DNA of 53,900 bases, taken from the NCBI GenBank assembly GCA_031411235.1, contig JANOAR010000063.1:1-53900 (forward strand), given 5' to 3'. Each line of letters begins with the position of its first letter. The first letter of the stretch is position 1. The notes under the pieces are model-generated. The model made no database searches. It had not been told where the DNA came from and saw only the letters and a list, made by a program, of their open reading frames with translations. This stretch comes from JANOAR01 sp031411235 (GTDB lineage: Bacteria > Verrucomicrobiota > Verrucomicrobiia > Verrucomicrobiales > Verrucomicrobiaceae). Position numbers and translations under genes: made by a program. This document shows positions 35,254-44,282 of this stretch, piece by piece.

Positions 35254-36288
35254 ATGAAAGCACTCGTCAAAGCCAAATCCGAACGCGGCCTGTGGTTGCA
35301 AGACGTTCCTGAACCCACCGTGGGCATCAATGATGTCCTCATCAAAGTCCGCAAAACCGGCATCTGCGGCACCGACCTGCACATCTACAAATGGGACGCC
35401 TGGGCGCAGAAGACCATCCCGGTGCCGATGGTCGTGGGACATGAATTTGTGGGCGAAGTGGTGAGCGTCGGCTCCAACGTGAATGACTTCCACCCTGGCG
35501 AGATCGTCAGCGCGGAAGGCCATGTGGTGTGCGGTCGCTGCCGCAACTGCCTCGCGGGCCGACGCCATCTTTGCAAAGACACCGTGGGCATTGGCGTGAA
35601 CCGTACGGGTGCGTTCGCCGAGTTCATCAGCGTGCCGATGACGAATGTCTGGCATCATCGCGACGGTGTGGATGAGGAAGTCGCCAGCATCTTCGATCCC
35701 TTCGGCAATGCGGTGCATACCGCGCTGGCCTTCGAGTGTCTCGGCGAGGATGTGTTGATCACGGGCGCAGGCCCAATTGGCATCATGGCGATCCCAGTGG
35801 TGAAGCACGCGGGCGCTCGGCATGTCGTGATCACCGATGTGAATGAGTATCGCCTCGACCTAGCCCGCACCATGGGCGCGACGCGTGCGGTGAATGTGCA
35901 GCACGAGAAGCTCGAAGACGTGCAGAAGCAGCTCGGCATGAAGGAAGGCTTCGACGTTGGCCTGGAGATGAGCGGCAACCCCAGCGCCTTCCGCAGCCTG
36001 ATCGATAACTTGTGCCACGGCGGCAAGATCGCCATGCTCGGCATCCCCAGCGAGCCCATGCCCATCGACTGGAACAAGGTCATCTTCAACATGCTCACCA
36101 TCAAAGGCATCTACGGCCGCGAGATGTATGAAACCTGGTATCAGATGAGCGTGATGCTGGAGTGCGGCGTGCAGATCAAACCCGTGATCACCCATCGCTT
36201 CCCCTTCACCGAGTTCGAGCAGGGCTTTGCTGCGATGGAGTCGGGCAACTGCGGCAAGGTGGTGCTCGATTGGGCAATTGAATCATGA
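35254..36288 (+). CDS. tdh: L-threonine 3-dehydrogenase
   Basis: Cytoplasmic zinc alcohol-dehydrogenase-family enzyme of 344 residues. It oxidises L-threonine to 2-amino-3-ketobutyrate with NAD, which Kbl then splits to glycine and acetyl-CoA. Visible features are the catalytic zinc ligands (KTGICGTDLHIYKW and VVGHEFVGEV), the four-Cys structural zinc lobe (CGRCRNCLAGRRHLC) and the NAD-binding VLITGAGPIGIMAI. Length and sequence style match E. coli Tdh. In many bacteria tdh is directly next to kbl; here kbl is 5.3 kb downstream with sialic acid genes in between. Confidence 0.96.
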   Translation: MKALVKAKSERGLWLQDVPEPTVGINDVLIKVRKTGICGTDLHIYKWDAWAQKTIPVPMVVGHEFVGEVVSVGSNVNDFHPGEIVSAEGHVVCGRCRNCLAGRRHLCKDTVGIGVNRTGAFAEFISVPMTNVWHHRDGVDEEVASIFDPFGNAVHTALAFECLGEDVLITGAGPIGIMAIPVVKHAGARHVVITDVNEYRLDLARTMGATRAVNVQHEKLEDVQKQLGMKEGFDVGLEMSGNPSAFRSLIDNLCHGGKIAMLGIPSEPMPIDWNKVIFNMLTIKGIYGREMYETWYQMSVMLECGVQIKPVITHRFPFTEFEQGFAAMESGNCGKVVLDWAIES

Positions 36289-36472
36289 GACTGTTTCGAA
36301 TCATTACTTGGCTGCTGTTTATCTCTGGCATGGGTCTCGAGGTCTTCACCGAGAACATCAGCAGCACGATCGCCAAATTTTTCACCCTCTTCAATCTCCA
36401 CCGCAGGCTTTCCACTAGACCGTGCGTAACTTTGCACTGCTATCGCTGCGTTTTGCGACTTGAAAACTTCTC

Positions 36473-37384
36473 ATGCATACACCCCTCCACGGCCTTGTCG
36501 CCGCTACCCACACTCCGTTTCACACCGATGGCTCGGTGAATCTCGACATGGTCGAGAAACAAGCGGCGCACATGATTCATAACAGCATCGGCACCGTCTT
36601 CATCAATGGCAGTACGGCGGAGAGTAGCTCGCTCACCTTGAATGAACGGCTGGCACTCGCGGATCGCTGGTTCGAGGTCGTGCGCGGTGCTCCGCTGCGG
36701 ATCGTCGTGCATGTCGGCTCCAACTGTGTCGAGGACTCGAAGGCTCTCGCGGCCCATGCGCAGAAACTCGGTGCATCTGCGATCAGCGCGTTATCGCCTT
36801 CATATTTCAAGCCGCGCTCGCTTGATGTCTTGATCGCCACGATGGCGCAGATTGCCGCTACTGCGCCGCAGACGCCTTTCTATTACTACGACATCCCGGT
36901 GCTGACGGGCGTGAACATGTCGATGCCCGACTTCCTGGCGCAGGCTCCTGCGCACATCCCGTCTTTGGTGGGATTGAAATTCACCAATCCCGATCTCATG
37001 GCCTATCAGTTCTGTCTGCGTGTCGATGGCGAGAAATGGGATCTGCCGTGGGGCGTGGACGAGCACATGCTTGGCGCACTGGCGATGGGGGCGAAGGGCG
37101 CGGTGGGCAGTGGATTCAATTTCGCCGCGCCGATCTATAACCGCCTCACCGCCGCCTACGATCGCGGCGACATGGCGGCGGCACGCGAGGAACAGTTTCG
37201 TGGTGTGCGCTTGATCCAGCTTTTCGCCAGTATCGGCTACATGGGCGCGGCGAAGGCGGCGATGAAAATGCTCGGCGTGGATGTCGGCCCCGCACGTCTG
37301 CCGAATGCAAGCCTGACGCCGGAGCAAACGAAGAAGCTGCAAGGCGATCTCGATGCGATGGGTTTCTTTGACTGGGTTCGCTGA
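36473..37384 (+). CDS. nanA: N-acetylneuraminate lyase (DapA/NanA family)
   Basis: Class I aldolase of 303 residues cleaving sialic acid to N-acetylmannosamine and pyruvate. The Schiff-base lysine is in VGLKFTNPDL, the proton-relay tyrosine in FYYYDIPVLTGVNM, and the pyruvate-binding motif in FINGSTAESSSLT. The YDIP/TGVNM and KFTN patterns favour neuraminate lyase over dihydrodipicolinate synthase. Linkage to a sialidase (12 nt downstream) and an acylglucosamine epimerase supports this. A C-terminal fragment of a close paralogue lies at 49770-50051. Exact substrate (Neu5Ac or another nonulosonate) is not certain. Confidence 0.9.
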   Translation: MHTPLHGLVAATHTPFHTDGSVNLDMVEKQAAHMIHNSIGTVFINGSTAESSSLTLNERLALADRWFEVVRGAPLRIVVHVGSNCVEDSKALAAHAQKLGASAISALSPSYFKPRSLDVLIATMAQIAATAPQTPFYYYDIPVLTGVNMSMPDFLAQAPAHIPSLVGLKFTNPDLMAYQFCLRVDGEKWDLPWGVDEHMLGALAMGAKGAVGSGFNFAAPIYNRLTAAYDRGDMAAAREEQFRGVRLIQLFASIGYMGAAKAAMKMLGVDVGPARLPNASLTPEQTKKLQGDLDAMGFFDWVR

Positions 37385-37396
37385 GCATCACACACG

Positions 37397-39193
37397 ATGA
37401 AAATACTCCTCTTCACCCTCCTCGCCGCCGCCTCTTTGGCTGCGCAAGAACCCGAGTTCTTCGATGTCTTCACCCCCGGCAGCGATGGTTATCCCGCCAT
37501 CCGTATTCCATCATTCGTGGTCACCACAAAGGGCAGCGTGCTCGCTTTTGCCGAGGCGCGTAAAACACTCGGCGATCAATCCGAGAACGACATCGTGACG
37601 AAGCGTAGCACCGATGGCGGCGCTACGTGGAGCGCGTTGAAGCTCATCCATGATGATGGCGCGAATTCACTGAACAACCCCACTGCTGTCGTCGAGCAGC
37701 AGAGCGGGCGCGTCTTCCTGATGTATCAGCGCATCCCTGGAAACCTGAAAGAGCACAGCAAGGAGACTGCCGTCGGATTGAATGGAGAGAACATCTATCG
37801 CAACCTCCTCGTGTGGTCGGATGATGATGGCGTGACGTGGAGCCAGCCGCTCGATGTCACGACGACGACGAAGCGCCCTGACCGTGCGACCACGATTTGC
37901 AGTGGCCCTGGCATCGGTATCCAACTCACGCGTGGCCCGCACAAGGGACGACTTATCATTCCCTTCAACGAAGGGCCGTTCTGGCTGTGGCAAAACTTTG
38001 CCGTGTTCAGCGATGACGCGGGCAAGTCGTGGAAGACGGGTGTGGACGCGCCCGGTGCCCTCGTGCCGGATGCAAAGATCGGCCAGCGCAGTCAGGTCAA
38101 TGAAGTGCAGATGGTCGAGACGAGCGATGGCAGCGTGCGTCTCGACAGCCGTCAGTTTGCGGGTGCTAAGGTGCGTAAAACAGCCATCAGTCGCGATGGC
38201 GGTGTGACGTGGACAAATGTGAGCGACATCACCGACATCCGCGATCCGAGCTGCATGGCGGGCGTGCTACGTTACTCTTTCGATGATGGCAGCGGCATGG
38301 GCAAAGTCATCCACACTGGCCCTGACAGTACGAAGCGGGATCACGGCACTGTTTATCTCAGCCTCGACGACGGCGCGACCTTTCCGATCAAGCGCGAGCT
38401 GTATGCCGGGAGCTTCGCTTACAGTGTGCCCACGCGCCTTGCTGATGGCCGTGTCGGTGTGTTGTTCGAGGCGGATAATCACAAGCGCATCGCCTTTGCT
38501 CGCTTCCCTATCGCATGGCTCACGCGCGATGTGAATTTTGCCATTACACCCGAGTCGCGCCCCGAGCGCGCGGGCAAGTTTGGCGGATGGCTCGCGCGTC
38601 ATGAGCGCAAACTCGAAGACGTGAAACAAGGCGCGGACATCGTCTTCCTCGGCGACTCCATCACGCAAGGCTGGGAAGGCGCAGGCAAAGAGGTGTGGCG
38701 CGAGCACTTCTCCACGAAGCGTGCGCTCAATCTCGGCTTCGGCGGTGATTCCACCCAGCACATCCTCTGGCGGCTCGATCATGGCGAGTTCGACGGCTTG
38801 AATCCGAAGGTCGTCGTCCTGCTCATCGGCACCAACAACGCCCGCCACAGCGAGTCCACGCCGCTACAAATCGCTGAAGGTATCCGCACCGTTATCGAAG
38901 CCATCCACGCGAAAGCCCCGAGCGCACGAGTGTTGCTCCACGCCATCTTTCCGCGCGGCCCCGATGCGAATGATCTGCCTCGCAAACGCTGCATAGAGAT
39001 CAACAAGCTTCTGCCCGCGCTGGCCGATGGCAAGCGCGTTCACTTCATCGACATCAACTCAATGCTCATCAATCCCGATGGCACGATCAGCAAGGCTATC
39101 ATGCCCGACCTCCTGCACCTCAGCGCACAGGGCTATGGCATTTGGGCCGAGGCCATTGGAACGAAGATCGAGCAACTGCTCGTCACACCATGA
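37397..39193 (+). CDS. Secreted sialidase fused to an SGNH/GDSL esterase
   Basis: Two-domain exported protein of 598 residues with a short Sec signal (MKILLFTLLAAASLAA). Residues 20-385 form a GH33-type sialidase: the arginine-containing AIRIPSFV motif and five Asp boxes or near boxes (STDGGATW near 71, SDDDGVTW, SDDAGKSW, SRDGGVTW, SLDDGATF). Residues 410-598 are an SGNH hydrolase: Ser421 in GDSITQGW, Gly in GFGGDSTQ, Asn in GTNNA, and Asp571/His574 in DLLHLS. The esterase could remove O-acetyl groups that block sialidase action, the role of sialate O-acetylesterases. No stop or frameshift separates the domains. The next gene overlaps its stop by 4 nt. Confidence 0.92.
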   Translation: MKILLFTLLAAASLAAQEPEFFDVFTPGSDGYPAIRIPSFVVTTKGSVLAFAEARKTLGDQSENDIVTKRSTDGGATWSALKLIHDDGANSLNNPTAVVEQQSGRVFLMYQRIPGNLKEHSKETAVGLNGENIYRNLLVWSDDDGVTWSQPLDVTTTTKRPDRATTICSGPGIGIQLTRGPHKGRLIIPFNEGPFWLWQNFAVFSDDAGKSWKTGVDAPGALVPDAKIGQRSQVNEVQMVETSDGSVRLDSRQFAGAKVRKTAISRDGGVTWTNVSDITDIRDPSCMAGVLRYSFDDGSGMGKVIHTGPDSTKRDHGTVYLSLDDGATFPIKRELYAGSFAYSVPTRLADGRVGVLFEADNHKRIAFARFPIAWLTRDVNFAITPESRPERAGKFGGWLARHERKLEDVKQGADIVFLGDSITQGWEGAGKEVWREHFSTKRALNLGFGGDSTQHILWRLDHGEFDGLNPKVVVLLIGTNNARHSESTPLQIAEGIRTVIEAIHAKAPSARVLLHAIFPRGPDANDLPRKRCIEINKLLPALADGKRVHFIDINSMLINPDGTISKAIMPDLLHLSAQGYGIWAEAIGTKIEQLLVTP

Positions 39194-40377
39194 CGGACTA
39201 CGCCACGATCTATCGCGACACCTTGCTCAATGACGTGATGCCATTCTGGCTTCGCCACGGCATGGATCGCGAGCATGGCGGCATCATGACTTGTCTGGAT
39301 CGCGATGGCAGCCTCATCGACACCGACAAGAGTGTGTGGTTCCAAGGTCGCGCTGGGTGGATGTTTTCAACACTCTACAACACAGTGGAGAAGCGCGTGG
39401 AGTGGCTCGATGCCGCACGGAGTTGTGTGGAGTTCAGCCGTCGGCACTGCTTCGCACCCGATGGAAAGATGTATTTCAGCGTCACTCGCGAAGGCGCACC
39501 GCTGCGGATGCGGCGCTATGTTTTCAGCGAAGCCTTTGCTGCGATCTCGTATGCGGCGTTCGCGAAAGCGACAGGTGATAGTCGCGCCGCAGACGATGCG
39601 GTGAAGTGCTTCGAGACCTACCTGCATCACAGCTTCACACCCGGCGTGATGCCAGCGAAGACCGAGCGTCCGATGAAAGGCATCGCAGCGCACATGATCG
39701 CCATCGTTACCGCGCAGGAGCTTCGTAAGAACCTCGGCGACATCACGATCCGTGGCCGTACTTGCAGCGAGTGGATTGATGCCAGCATCGCCGAGATCGA
39801 GCGCGACTTCTTCAAATCTGACCTCGGCGCGTTGTTGGAGTGTGTGGGGCTGAACGGCGAAATCATCGACCATCACGAAGGCCGCACACTGAATCCCGGC
39901 CACGCCATCGAGTGCGCGTGGTTCATCCTGCACGAAGGACGTCATCGCGGGGATCAGCGCTTGATCAGACTCGGCACGCAGATACTCGACTGCATGTGGC
40001 AGCGTGGTTGGGATGCCGAGCACGGCGGCTTGCTCTACTTCACTGATCTCTACGGCAAGCCCGTGCAGGAGTATTGGCACGACATGAAGTTCTGGTGGCC
40101 TCACAACGAAGCCATCATCGCAACGCTGCTTGCATGGAAGCTGACTGGTGAGGCGCGCTATGCGGACATGCACCGCCAAGTGCATGACTGGAGCTTCCAG
40201 CACTTCCCTGATCCCGAGCACGGCGAGTGGTATGGCTACCTGCATCGCGATGGCCGCGTCTCATCAACCGCGAAGGGCACGATGTATAAAGGCCCGTTTC
40301 ATCTACCGAGGATGCTTTGGTACTGCTCGCGAGAGCTTGATCCCGGCTTCAAATTGAAATCCCAAACGCCCTCATAA
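39190..40377 (+). CDS. N-acylglucosamine 2-epimerase
   Basis: AGE/RenBP-family (alpha/alpha)6-barrel enzyme of 395 residues. It interconverts N-acetylmannosamine and N-acetylglucosamine, feeding the lyase product into amino sugar catabolism. Conserved elements include VWFQGRAGWMF, RRYVFSEAFAAISYAAFAKATG, the His in LNPGHAIECAWF and the His in WWPHNEAIIATLLA. The start codon overlaps the preceding stop as ATGA, implying translational coupling to the sialidase. There is no signal peptide, so it acts in the cytoplasm. It replaces the NanE plus NanK route; no N-acetylglucosamine kinase, nagA or nagB is in the window. Confidence 0.93.
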   Translation: MTDYATIYRDTLLNDVMPFWLRHGMDREHGGIMTCLDRDGSLIDTDKSVWFQGRAGWMFSTLYNTVEKRVEWLDAARSCVEFSRRHCFAPDGKMYFSVTREGAPLRMRRYVFSEAFAAISYAAFAKATGDSRAADDAVKCFETYLHHSFTPGVMPAKTERPMKGIAAHMIAIVTAQELRKNLGDITIRGRTCSEWIDASIAEIERDFFKSDLGALLECVGLNGEIIDHHEGRTLNPGHAIECAWFILHEGRHRGDQRLIRLGTQILDCMWQRGWDAEHGGLLYFTDLYGKPVQEYWHDMKFWWPHNEAIIATLLAWKLTGEARYADMHRQVHDWSFQHFPDPEHGEWYGYLHRDGRVSSTAKGTMYKGPFHLPRMLWYCSRELDPGFKLKSQTPS

Positions 40378-40414
40378 TTTCGCCATGCACCCACTCACCT
40401 CACCCTCCAACCTC

Positions 40415-41641
40415 ATGACTCGACTCCTACTTCTCTCCTGTTCATTTATCACGCTGCTCGCTCGCGCTGAGCTGCTCGTCCCTGCTGCCACGGCTTACCT
40501 TGATCCCCGTCCTGATGGGGCAAGCGTGAGCAAGGAGCATGACATCACGGGCTGGCATGACCAAGATTTGAGCGTGGTGTGGTTTGGCGCATTGAAGGCG
40601 ACTGGAAAGCTGATCGCTTCGGTGAAGGTTAACCTTGCGAAGGGCAAGGAATCCACGCTGCGACTCTCCATTGGCGATGAGCAACACACAGCACAGGTCA
40701 GCAATGGCGTCGCTGTTTTTGGTAGCTATGAGATCAAGCAGACGGCCTACACACGCATCTCATTGACCTCGCTGAACGGCAGCGAAGATGCGGGCAATAT
40801 CGAAGCGCTGGTACTCGATGGAGCAGCCATTAAAGATGCGCACTTCAACCTGGATGCGCGGCGCAATGCGGCCTCGGTGCATCTCGCATTTCCACAGCCC
40901 AAGGATGTGAATATAGCGATGTTTTACAACGAAGTGACCGCCGTCGAAGACCCCGTAGCGACCTTCTACATGGCGTGTGGGTTCTCGCGCGGCTACTTTG
41001 GGATGCAGGTCAACTCAGCCACCGAGCGGCGCATTATTTTCTCCATCTGGGATAGCGGTGCAGGGCAGGGTGCCAAGGATCGCGCAGGCGTGGCCGCAGA
41101 CGATCAAACGCAGCTCGTGGCGAAGGGCGAAGGCGTGGAGGCAAGCGTCTTCGGCAACGAAGGCACGGGTGGACATTCGCATTTGGTCTATCCATGGAAG
41201 ACGGGCGAGGCGCAGAAGTTTGTCGTGGCGGTGAAGCCCGATGGCACGCATACCCTTTACAGCGGCTACTGGTTCCATCCCGATGAAAAAGCATGGAAGC
41301 TCATCGCTAGCTTCCGTGCGCCAAAGGATGGCAAGTGGTTGCGTAGCTTGCATTCGTTCAGCGAAAACTTTGGCGGCAGCAATGGGCATCTCCAGCGCAA
41401 AGCCTTGTATGGCCCGCAGTGGATCGCCACGGATAGCGGCAAGTGGATCGAGCTTACCGAGGCAAAATTTAGCCATGATGCGACGGGCAAAGCCAATCGC
41501 ATGGATCGCTTCATGGGTGTCGAGGACGGTCACTTTTTCCTCTCGCACGGCGGCTTCATCGCGGGGTCCACGACCTTTGGTGAAGCCTTCACGCGGCCTG
41601 CCAGTAAAGAAGCGCCAACCCTGCATTTGCCCACGCCATGA
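40415..41641 (+). CDS. Secreted DUF3472 protein
   Basis: Exported protein of 408 residues with a Sec signal MTRLLLLSCSFITLLARA; an ATG ten codons upstream is also possible. An N-terminal DUF5077-like region (VPAATAYLDPRPDGA) precedes the DUF3472 core: GFSRGYFGMQVNSATERR, IIFSIWDSGAG, VFGNEGTGGHSHLVYPWKTG and LYSGYWFHPDEKAWKLIASF. The family is found in secreted proteins of Bacteroidota, Planctomycetota and Verrucomicrobiota, often near glycan-degrading genes, and probably binds or cleaves carbohydrate. Its activity is unknown. The kbl start overlaps its stop by 4 nt. Confidence 0.87.
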   Translation: MTRLLLLSCSFITLLARAELLVPAATAYLDPRPDGASVSKEHDITGWHDQDLSVVWFGALKATGKLIASVKVNLAKGKESTLRLSIGDEQHTAQVSNGVAVFGSYEIKQTAYTRISLTSLNGSEDAGNIEALVLDGAAIKDAHFNLDARRNAASVHLAFPQPKDVNIAMFYNEVTAVEDPVATFYMACGFSRGYFGMQVNSATERRIIFSIWDSGAGQGAKDRAGVAADDQTQLVAKGEGVEASVFGNEGTGGHSHLVYPWKTGEAQKFVVAVKPDGTHTLYSGYWFHPDEKAWKLIASFRAPKDGKWLRSLHSFSENFGGSNGHLQRKALYGPQWIATDSGKWIELTEAKFSHDATGKANRMDRFMGVEDGHFFLSHGGFIAGSTTFGEAFTRPASKEAPTLHLPTP

Positions 41642-42828
41642 ATCCTTCCTTCACGCAACATCTCACCACTCAGCTCGACGCCATCCGCGCGGCTGGCACT
41701 TATAAGCGCGAGCGCACACTGACTACGCCGCAGGGTGCCATTGTGCGGGCGAATGGCGGTAGCCCCGTGCTCAACATGTGCGCGAACAATTACCTCGGTC
41801 TCGCCCAGCATTCAAAGGTGCGGCAGGCCGCGCATGAGGCGCTGGATCACTGGGGCTACGGTCTGGCCAGCGTGCGCTTCATCTGCGGCACGCAGAGCGT
41901 TCACAAGGAACTGGAAGCGAGCTTGAGCGACTTCCTCGGCACGGAGGACACCATCCTCTACGGCTCGTGCTTCGATGCGAATGGTGGCTTGTTCGAGACC
42001 TTGCTCGGGCCAGAGGATGCGATCATCAGCGATGAACTCAACCACGCGTCGATCATCGACGGCGTGCGCTTGTGCAAAGCCCAGCGCTACCGCTACAAGA
42101 ACTGCAACATGGCCGATCTCGAAGCGCAACTTATCGAAGCCGAGGCCAAGGGCGCTCGCTTCAAGCTGATCGCGACGGACGGCGTATTCTCGATGGATGG
42201 CTTCATTGCGCCGTTGAAAGCGATCTGCGAACTCGCCGACCAATACAACGCGCTGGTCATGGTCGATGACTCGCATGCCGTCGGTTTCATGGGCAAGCAA
42301 GGGCGCGGCACGCATGAACACTGCGATGTCATGGGCCGCATCGACATCCTCACGGGCACGCTGGGCAAGGCGCTCGGCGGTGCCAGCGGTGGCTACACCA
42401 GCGGGCGCAAGGAGATCGTGGAGATGCTGCGCCAGCGCTCGCGGCCTTACTTGTTCAGCAACACTCTAGCACCCGTCATCGCGGGTGCGTCGCTGGAGGC
42501 CTTGAGCCTGCTCAAGCAAAGCACGACTCTGCGCGATAAGCTGGAGGCGAACACGCTCTGGTTCCGTCAAGCGATGACGGGCGCAGGTTTCAACATCTCA
42601 TCCGGCGAGCATCCCATCGTGCCGATCATGCTGGGCGATGCGGCATTGGCCTCGAAGTTTGCAGACGCCATGCTGGAGCGCGGGGTCTATGTCATCGGCT
42701 TCAGCTATCCCGTGGTGCCACAGGGCAAGGCGCGCATTCGCACGCAGATCAGTGCGGCGCACACGCGGGAGGACTTGGAACGCGCGGTGAAGGCGTTCGT
42801 CGAAGTGAAGCATCAGCTTGGAGTGTGA
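41638..42828 (+). CDS. kbl: Glycine C-acetyltransferase (2-amino-3-ketobutyrate CoA ligase)
   Basis: PLP enzyme of 396 residues that splits 2-amino-3-ketobutyrate with CoA into glycine and acetyl-CoA, completing Tdh-initiated threonine breakdown. The PLP lysine is Lys244 in GTLGKALGGASGG. The alpha-oxoamine synthase motifs NNYLGLAQH, ICGTQSVHKELE, DELNHASIIDG and VMVDDSHAVGFMG are intact, and length equals the E. coli enzyme to within a few residues. The start overlaps the previous stop as ATGA, and sdaA begins 6 nt after its stop. Confidence 0.97.
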   Translation: MNPSFTQHLTTQLDAIRAAGTYKRERTLTTPQGAIVRANGGSPVLNMCANNYLGLAQHSKVRQAAHEALDHWGYGLASVRFICGTQSVHKELEASLSDFLGTEDTILYGSCFDANGGLFETLLGPEDAIISDELNHASIIDGVRLCKAQRYRYKNCNMADLEAQLIEAEAKGARFKLIATDGVFSMDGFIAPLKAICELADQYNALVMVDDSHAVGFMGKQGRGTHEHCDVMGRIDILTGTLGKALGGASGGYTSGRKEIVEMLRQRSRPYLFSNTLAPVIAGASLEALSLLKQSTTLRDKLEANTLWFRQAMTGAGFNISSGEHPIVPIMLGDAALASKFADAMLERGVYVIGFSYPVVPQGKARIRTQISAAHTREDLERAVKAFVEVKHQLGV

Positions 42829-42834
42829 TCCCCC

Positions 42835-44214
42835 ATGAGCCTTTCTGTTCTCGATCTCTACACTATTGGCATCGGCCCCAGCAGCTCGCATACCGTTGGG
42901 CCAATGCGTGCAGGCAACCGGTTCATCTCGCGTCTGGCGGAGGCCGGGCTGCTGGCGCAGACCGTGCGCGTGGAGGCTCATCTCTACGGGTCTTTGGCGC
43001 TCACCGGCAAAGGTCATGGCACGGATAAGGCGGTGCTGCTCGGTCTCGAAGGCGAGACGCCTGAAGCTGTGGATGTGGAGGCCGTGGCAGCAAAGATTGA
43101 CGCGATTCGCACACAGCAACGATTGAAGTTGGGCGGCGGCCATGAGGTTCGGTTTCATGAGGCGAACGATCTCATCTTCCACCGCATGGAATCGCTGCCC
43201 GAGCATCCAAACGGCCTGCGCTTCATCGCACGAGGAGCCGACGGCGGCGAGCTGCTAAACTGCGTTTACTATTCGATTGGCGGCGGCTTTGTGGTGAATG
43301 AGGAAGCGGCTCGACGTGACGAACTGAAGGCCGATCTATGCCGCTTGCCGCATCCCTTCCGCTCCGGTGACGACCTGCTGTGTCTCGGACGTGAAACTGG
43401 CCTGAGCGTGAGCGAATTGACCCTGCGCAACGAATGCGCCTGGCGGCCCGAGGCGGAGACGCGAGCAGCGTTGCTCCGCATCTGGAGCGCGATGCAACGG
43501 TGTGTCGAGCGGGGCTGTCGCAGCGACGGCATCCTGCCTGGCGGCTTGAAGGTTCTTCGTCGCGCGCCCGGATTGTTCCGCGAACTCACGGCCAAACCGG
43601 AAGCCGCGTTGCACGATCCACTCTGTGCGCTCGACTGGGTGAGCCTGTGGGCGATGGCGGTGAATGAGGAGAACGCTGCCGGTGGCCGCGTTGTCACCGC
43701 GCCCACGAATGGCGCGGCTGGCATCCTGCCCGCCGTGCTGCATTACCTCGTGCGTGTGCAGCGTGTGACCGATGAGGACAAGCATGTGCGGTTCCTGCTG
43801 ACGGCGGGCGCTCTTGGCATTCTCTACAAGCTCAACGCGTCCATCTCCGGCGCGGAAGTTGGTTGCCAGGGCGAGGTCGGCGTCGCGTGCTCGATGGCCG
43901 CCGGTGCGCTGTGCGAGGCGCTCGGCGGCACGGTGCCGCAAGTCGAGAACGCGGCGGAAATCGCCATGGAGCACAACCTTGGCCTTACCTGCGATCCCAT
44001 CGGCGGACTGGTGCAGGTGCCATGCATCGAGCGCAATGCCATGGGCGCGGTCAAGGCCATTCATGCGGCGCGGCTCGCCTTGCGCGGCGACGGCACGCAT
44101 CGCGTGTCCTTGGACAAGGTCATCGCCACCATGCGGCAGACCGGCGCGGACATGAGCACCAAATACAAGGAGACGTCTCGCGGCGGTCTCGCTGTGAATG
44201 TCACCGAATGTTAA
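42835..44214 (+). CDS. sdaA: L-serine ammonia-lyase (iron-sulfur type)
   Basis: Oxygen-sensitive [4Fe-4S] serine deaminase of 459 residues giving pyruvate and ammonia. The N-terminus MSLSVLDLYTIGIGPSSSHTVGPMRAG is the family hallmark. Cluster cysteines are expected in EVGCQGEVGVACSMAAGA and in LTCDPIGGLVQVPCIERN. Alpha and beta domains are fused in one chain, as in E. coli SdaA/SdaB. With tdh and kbl it would complete a threonine-glycine-serine-pyruvate route if GlyA, not in the window, supplies the middle step. It overlaps nothing and is followed by 68 nt before the tricorn-like gene. Confidence 0.97.
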   Translation: MSLSVLDLYTIGIGPSSSHTVGPMRAGNRFISRLAEAGLLAQTVRVEAHLYGSLALTGKGHGTDKAVLLGLEGETPEAVDVEAVAAKIDAIRTQQRLKLGGGHEVRFHEANDLIFHRMESLPEHPNGLRFIARGADGGELLNCVYYSIGGGFVVNEEAARRDELKADLCRLPHPFRSGDDLLCLGRETGLSVSELTLRNECAWRPEAETRAALLRIWSAMQRCVERGCRSDGILPGGLKVLRRAPGLFRELTAKPEAALHDPLCALDWVSLWAMAVNEENAAGGRVVTAPTNGAAGILPAVLHYLVRVQRVTDEDKHVRFLLTAGALGILYKLNASISGAEVGCQGEVGVACSMAAGALCEALGGTVPQVENAAEIAMEHNLGLTCDPIGGLVQVPCIERNAMGAVKAIHAARLALRGDGTHRVSLDKVIATMRQTGADMSTKYKETSRGGLAVNVTEC

Positions 44215-44282
44215 ACCCCTCGAAAGCCTGCATCGAAGTGAATCGCGAGATCGGACTCCAACGCACGTTTGCGCACCCCAGC

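Noticed and set aside
36285..36539. An 84-codon frame starting in an ATGA overlap with tdh
   Set aside because: It has a hydrophobic start but runs about 67 nt into the lyase gene in another frame and has no recognisable domain. The overlap is probably chance.
36473..37384. Dihydrodipicolinate synthase (dapA)
   Set aside because: The YDIP/TGVNM and KFTN motifs and the sialidase/epimerase neighbours favour neuraminate lyase.
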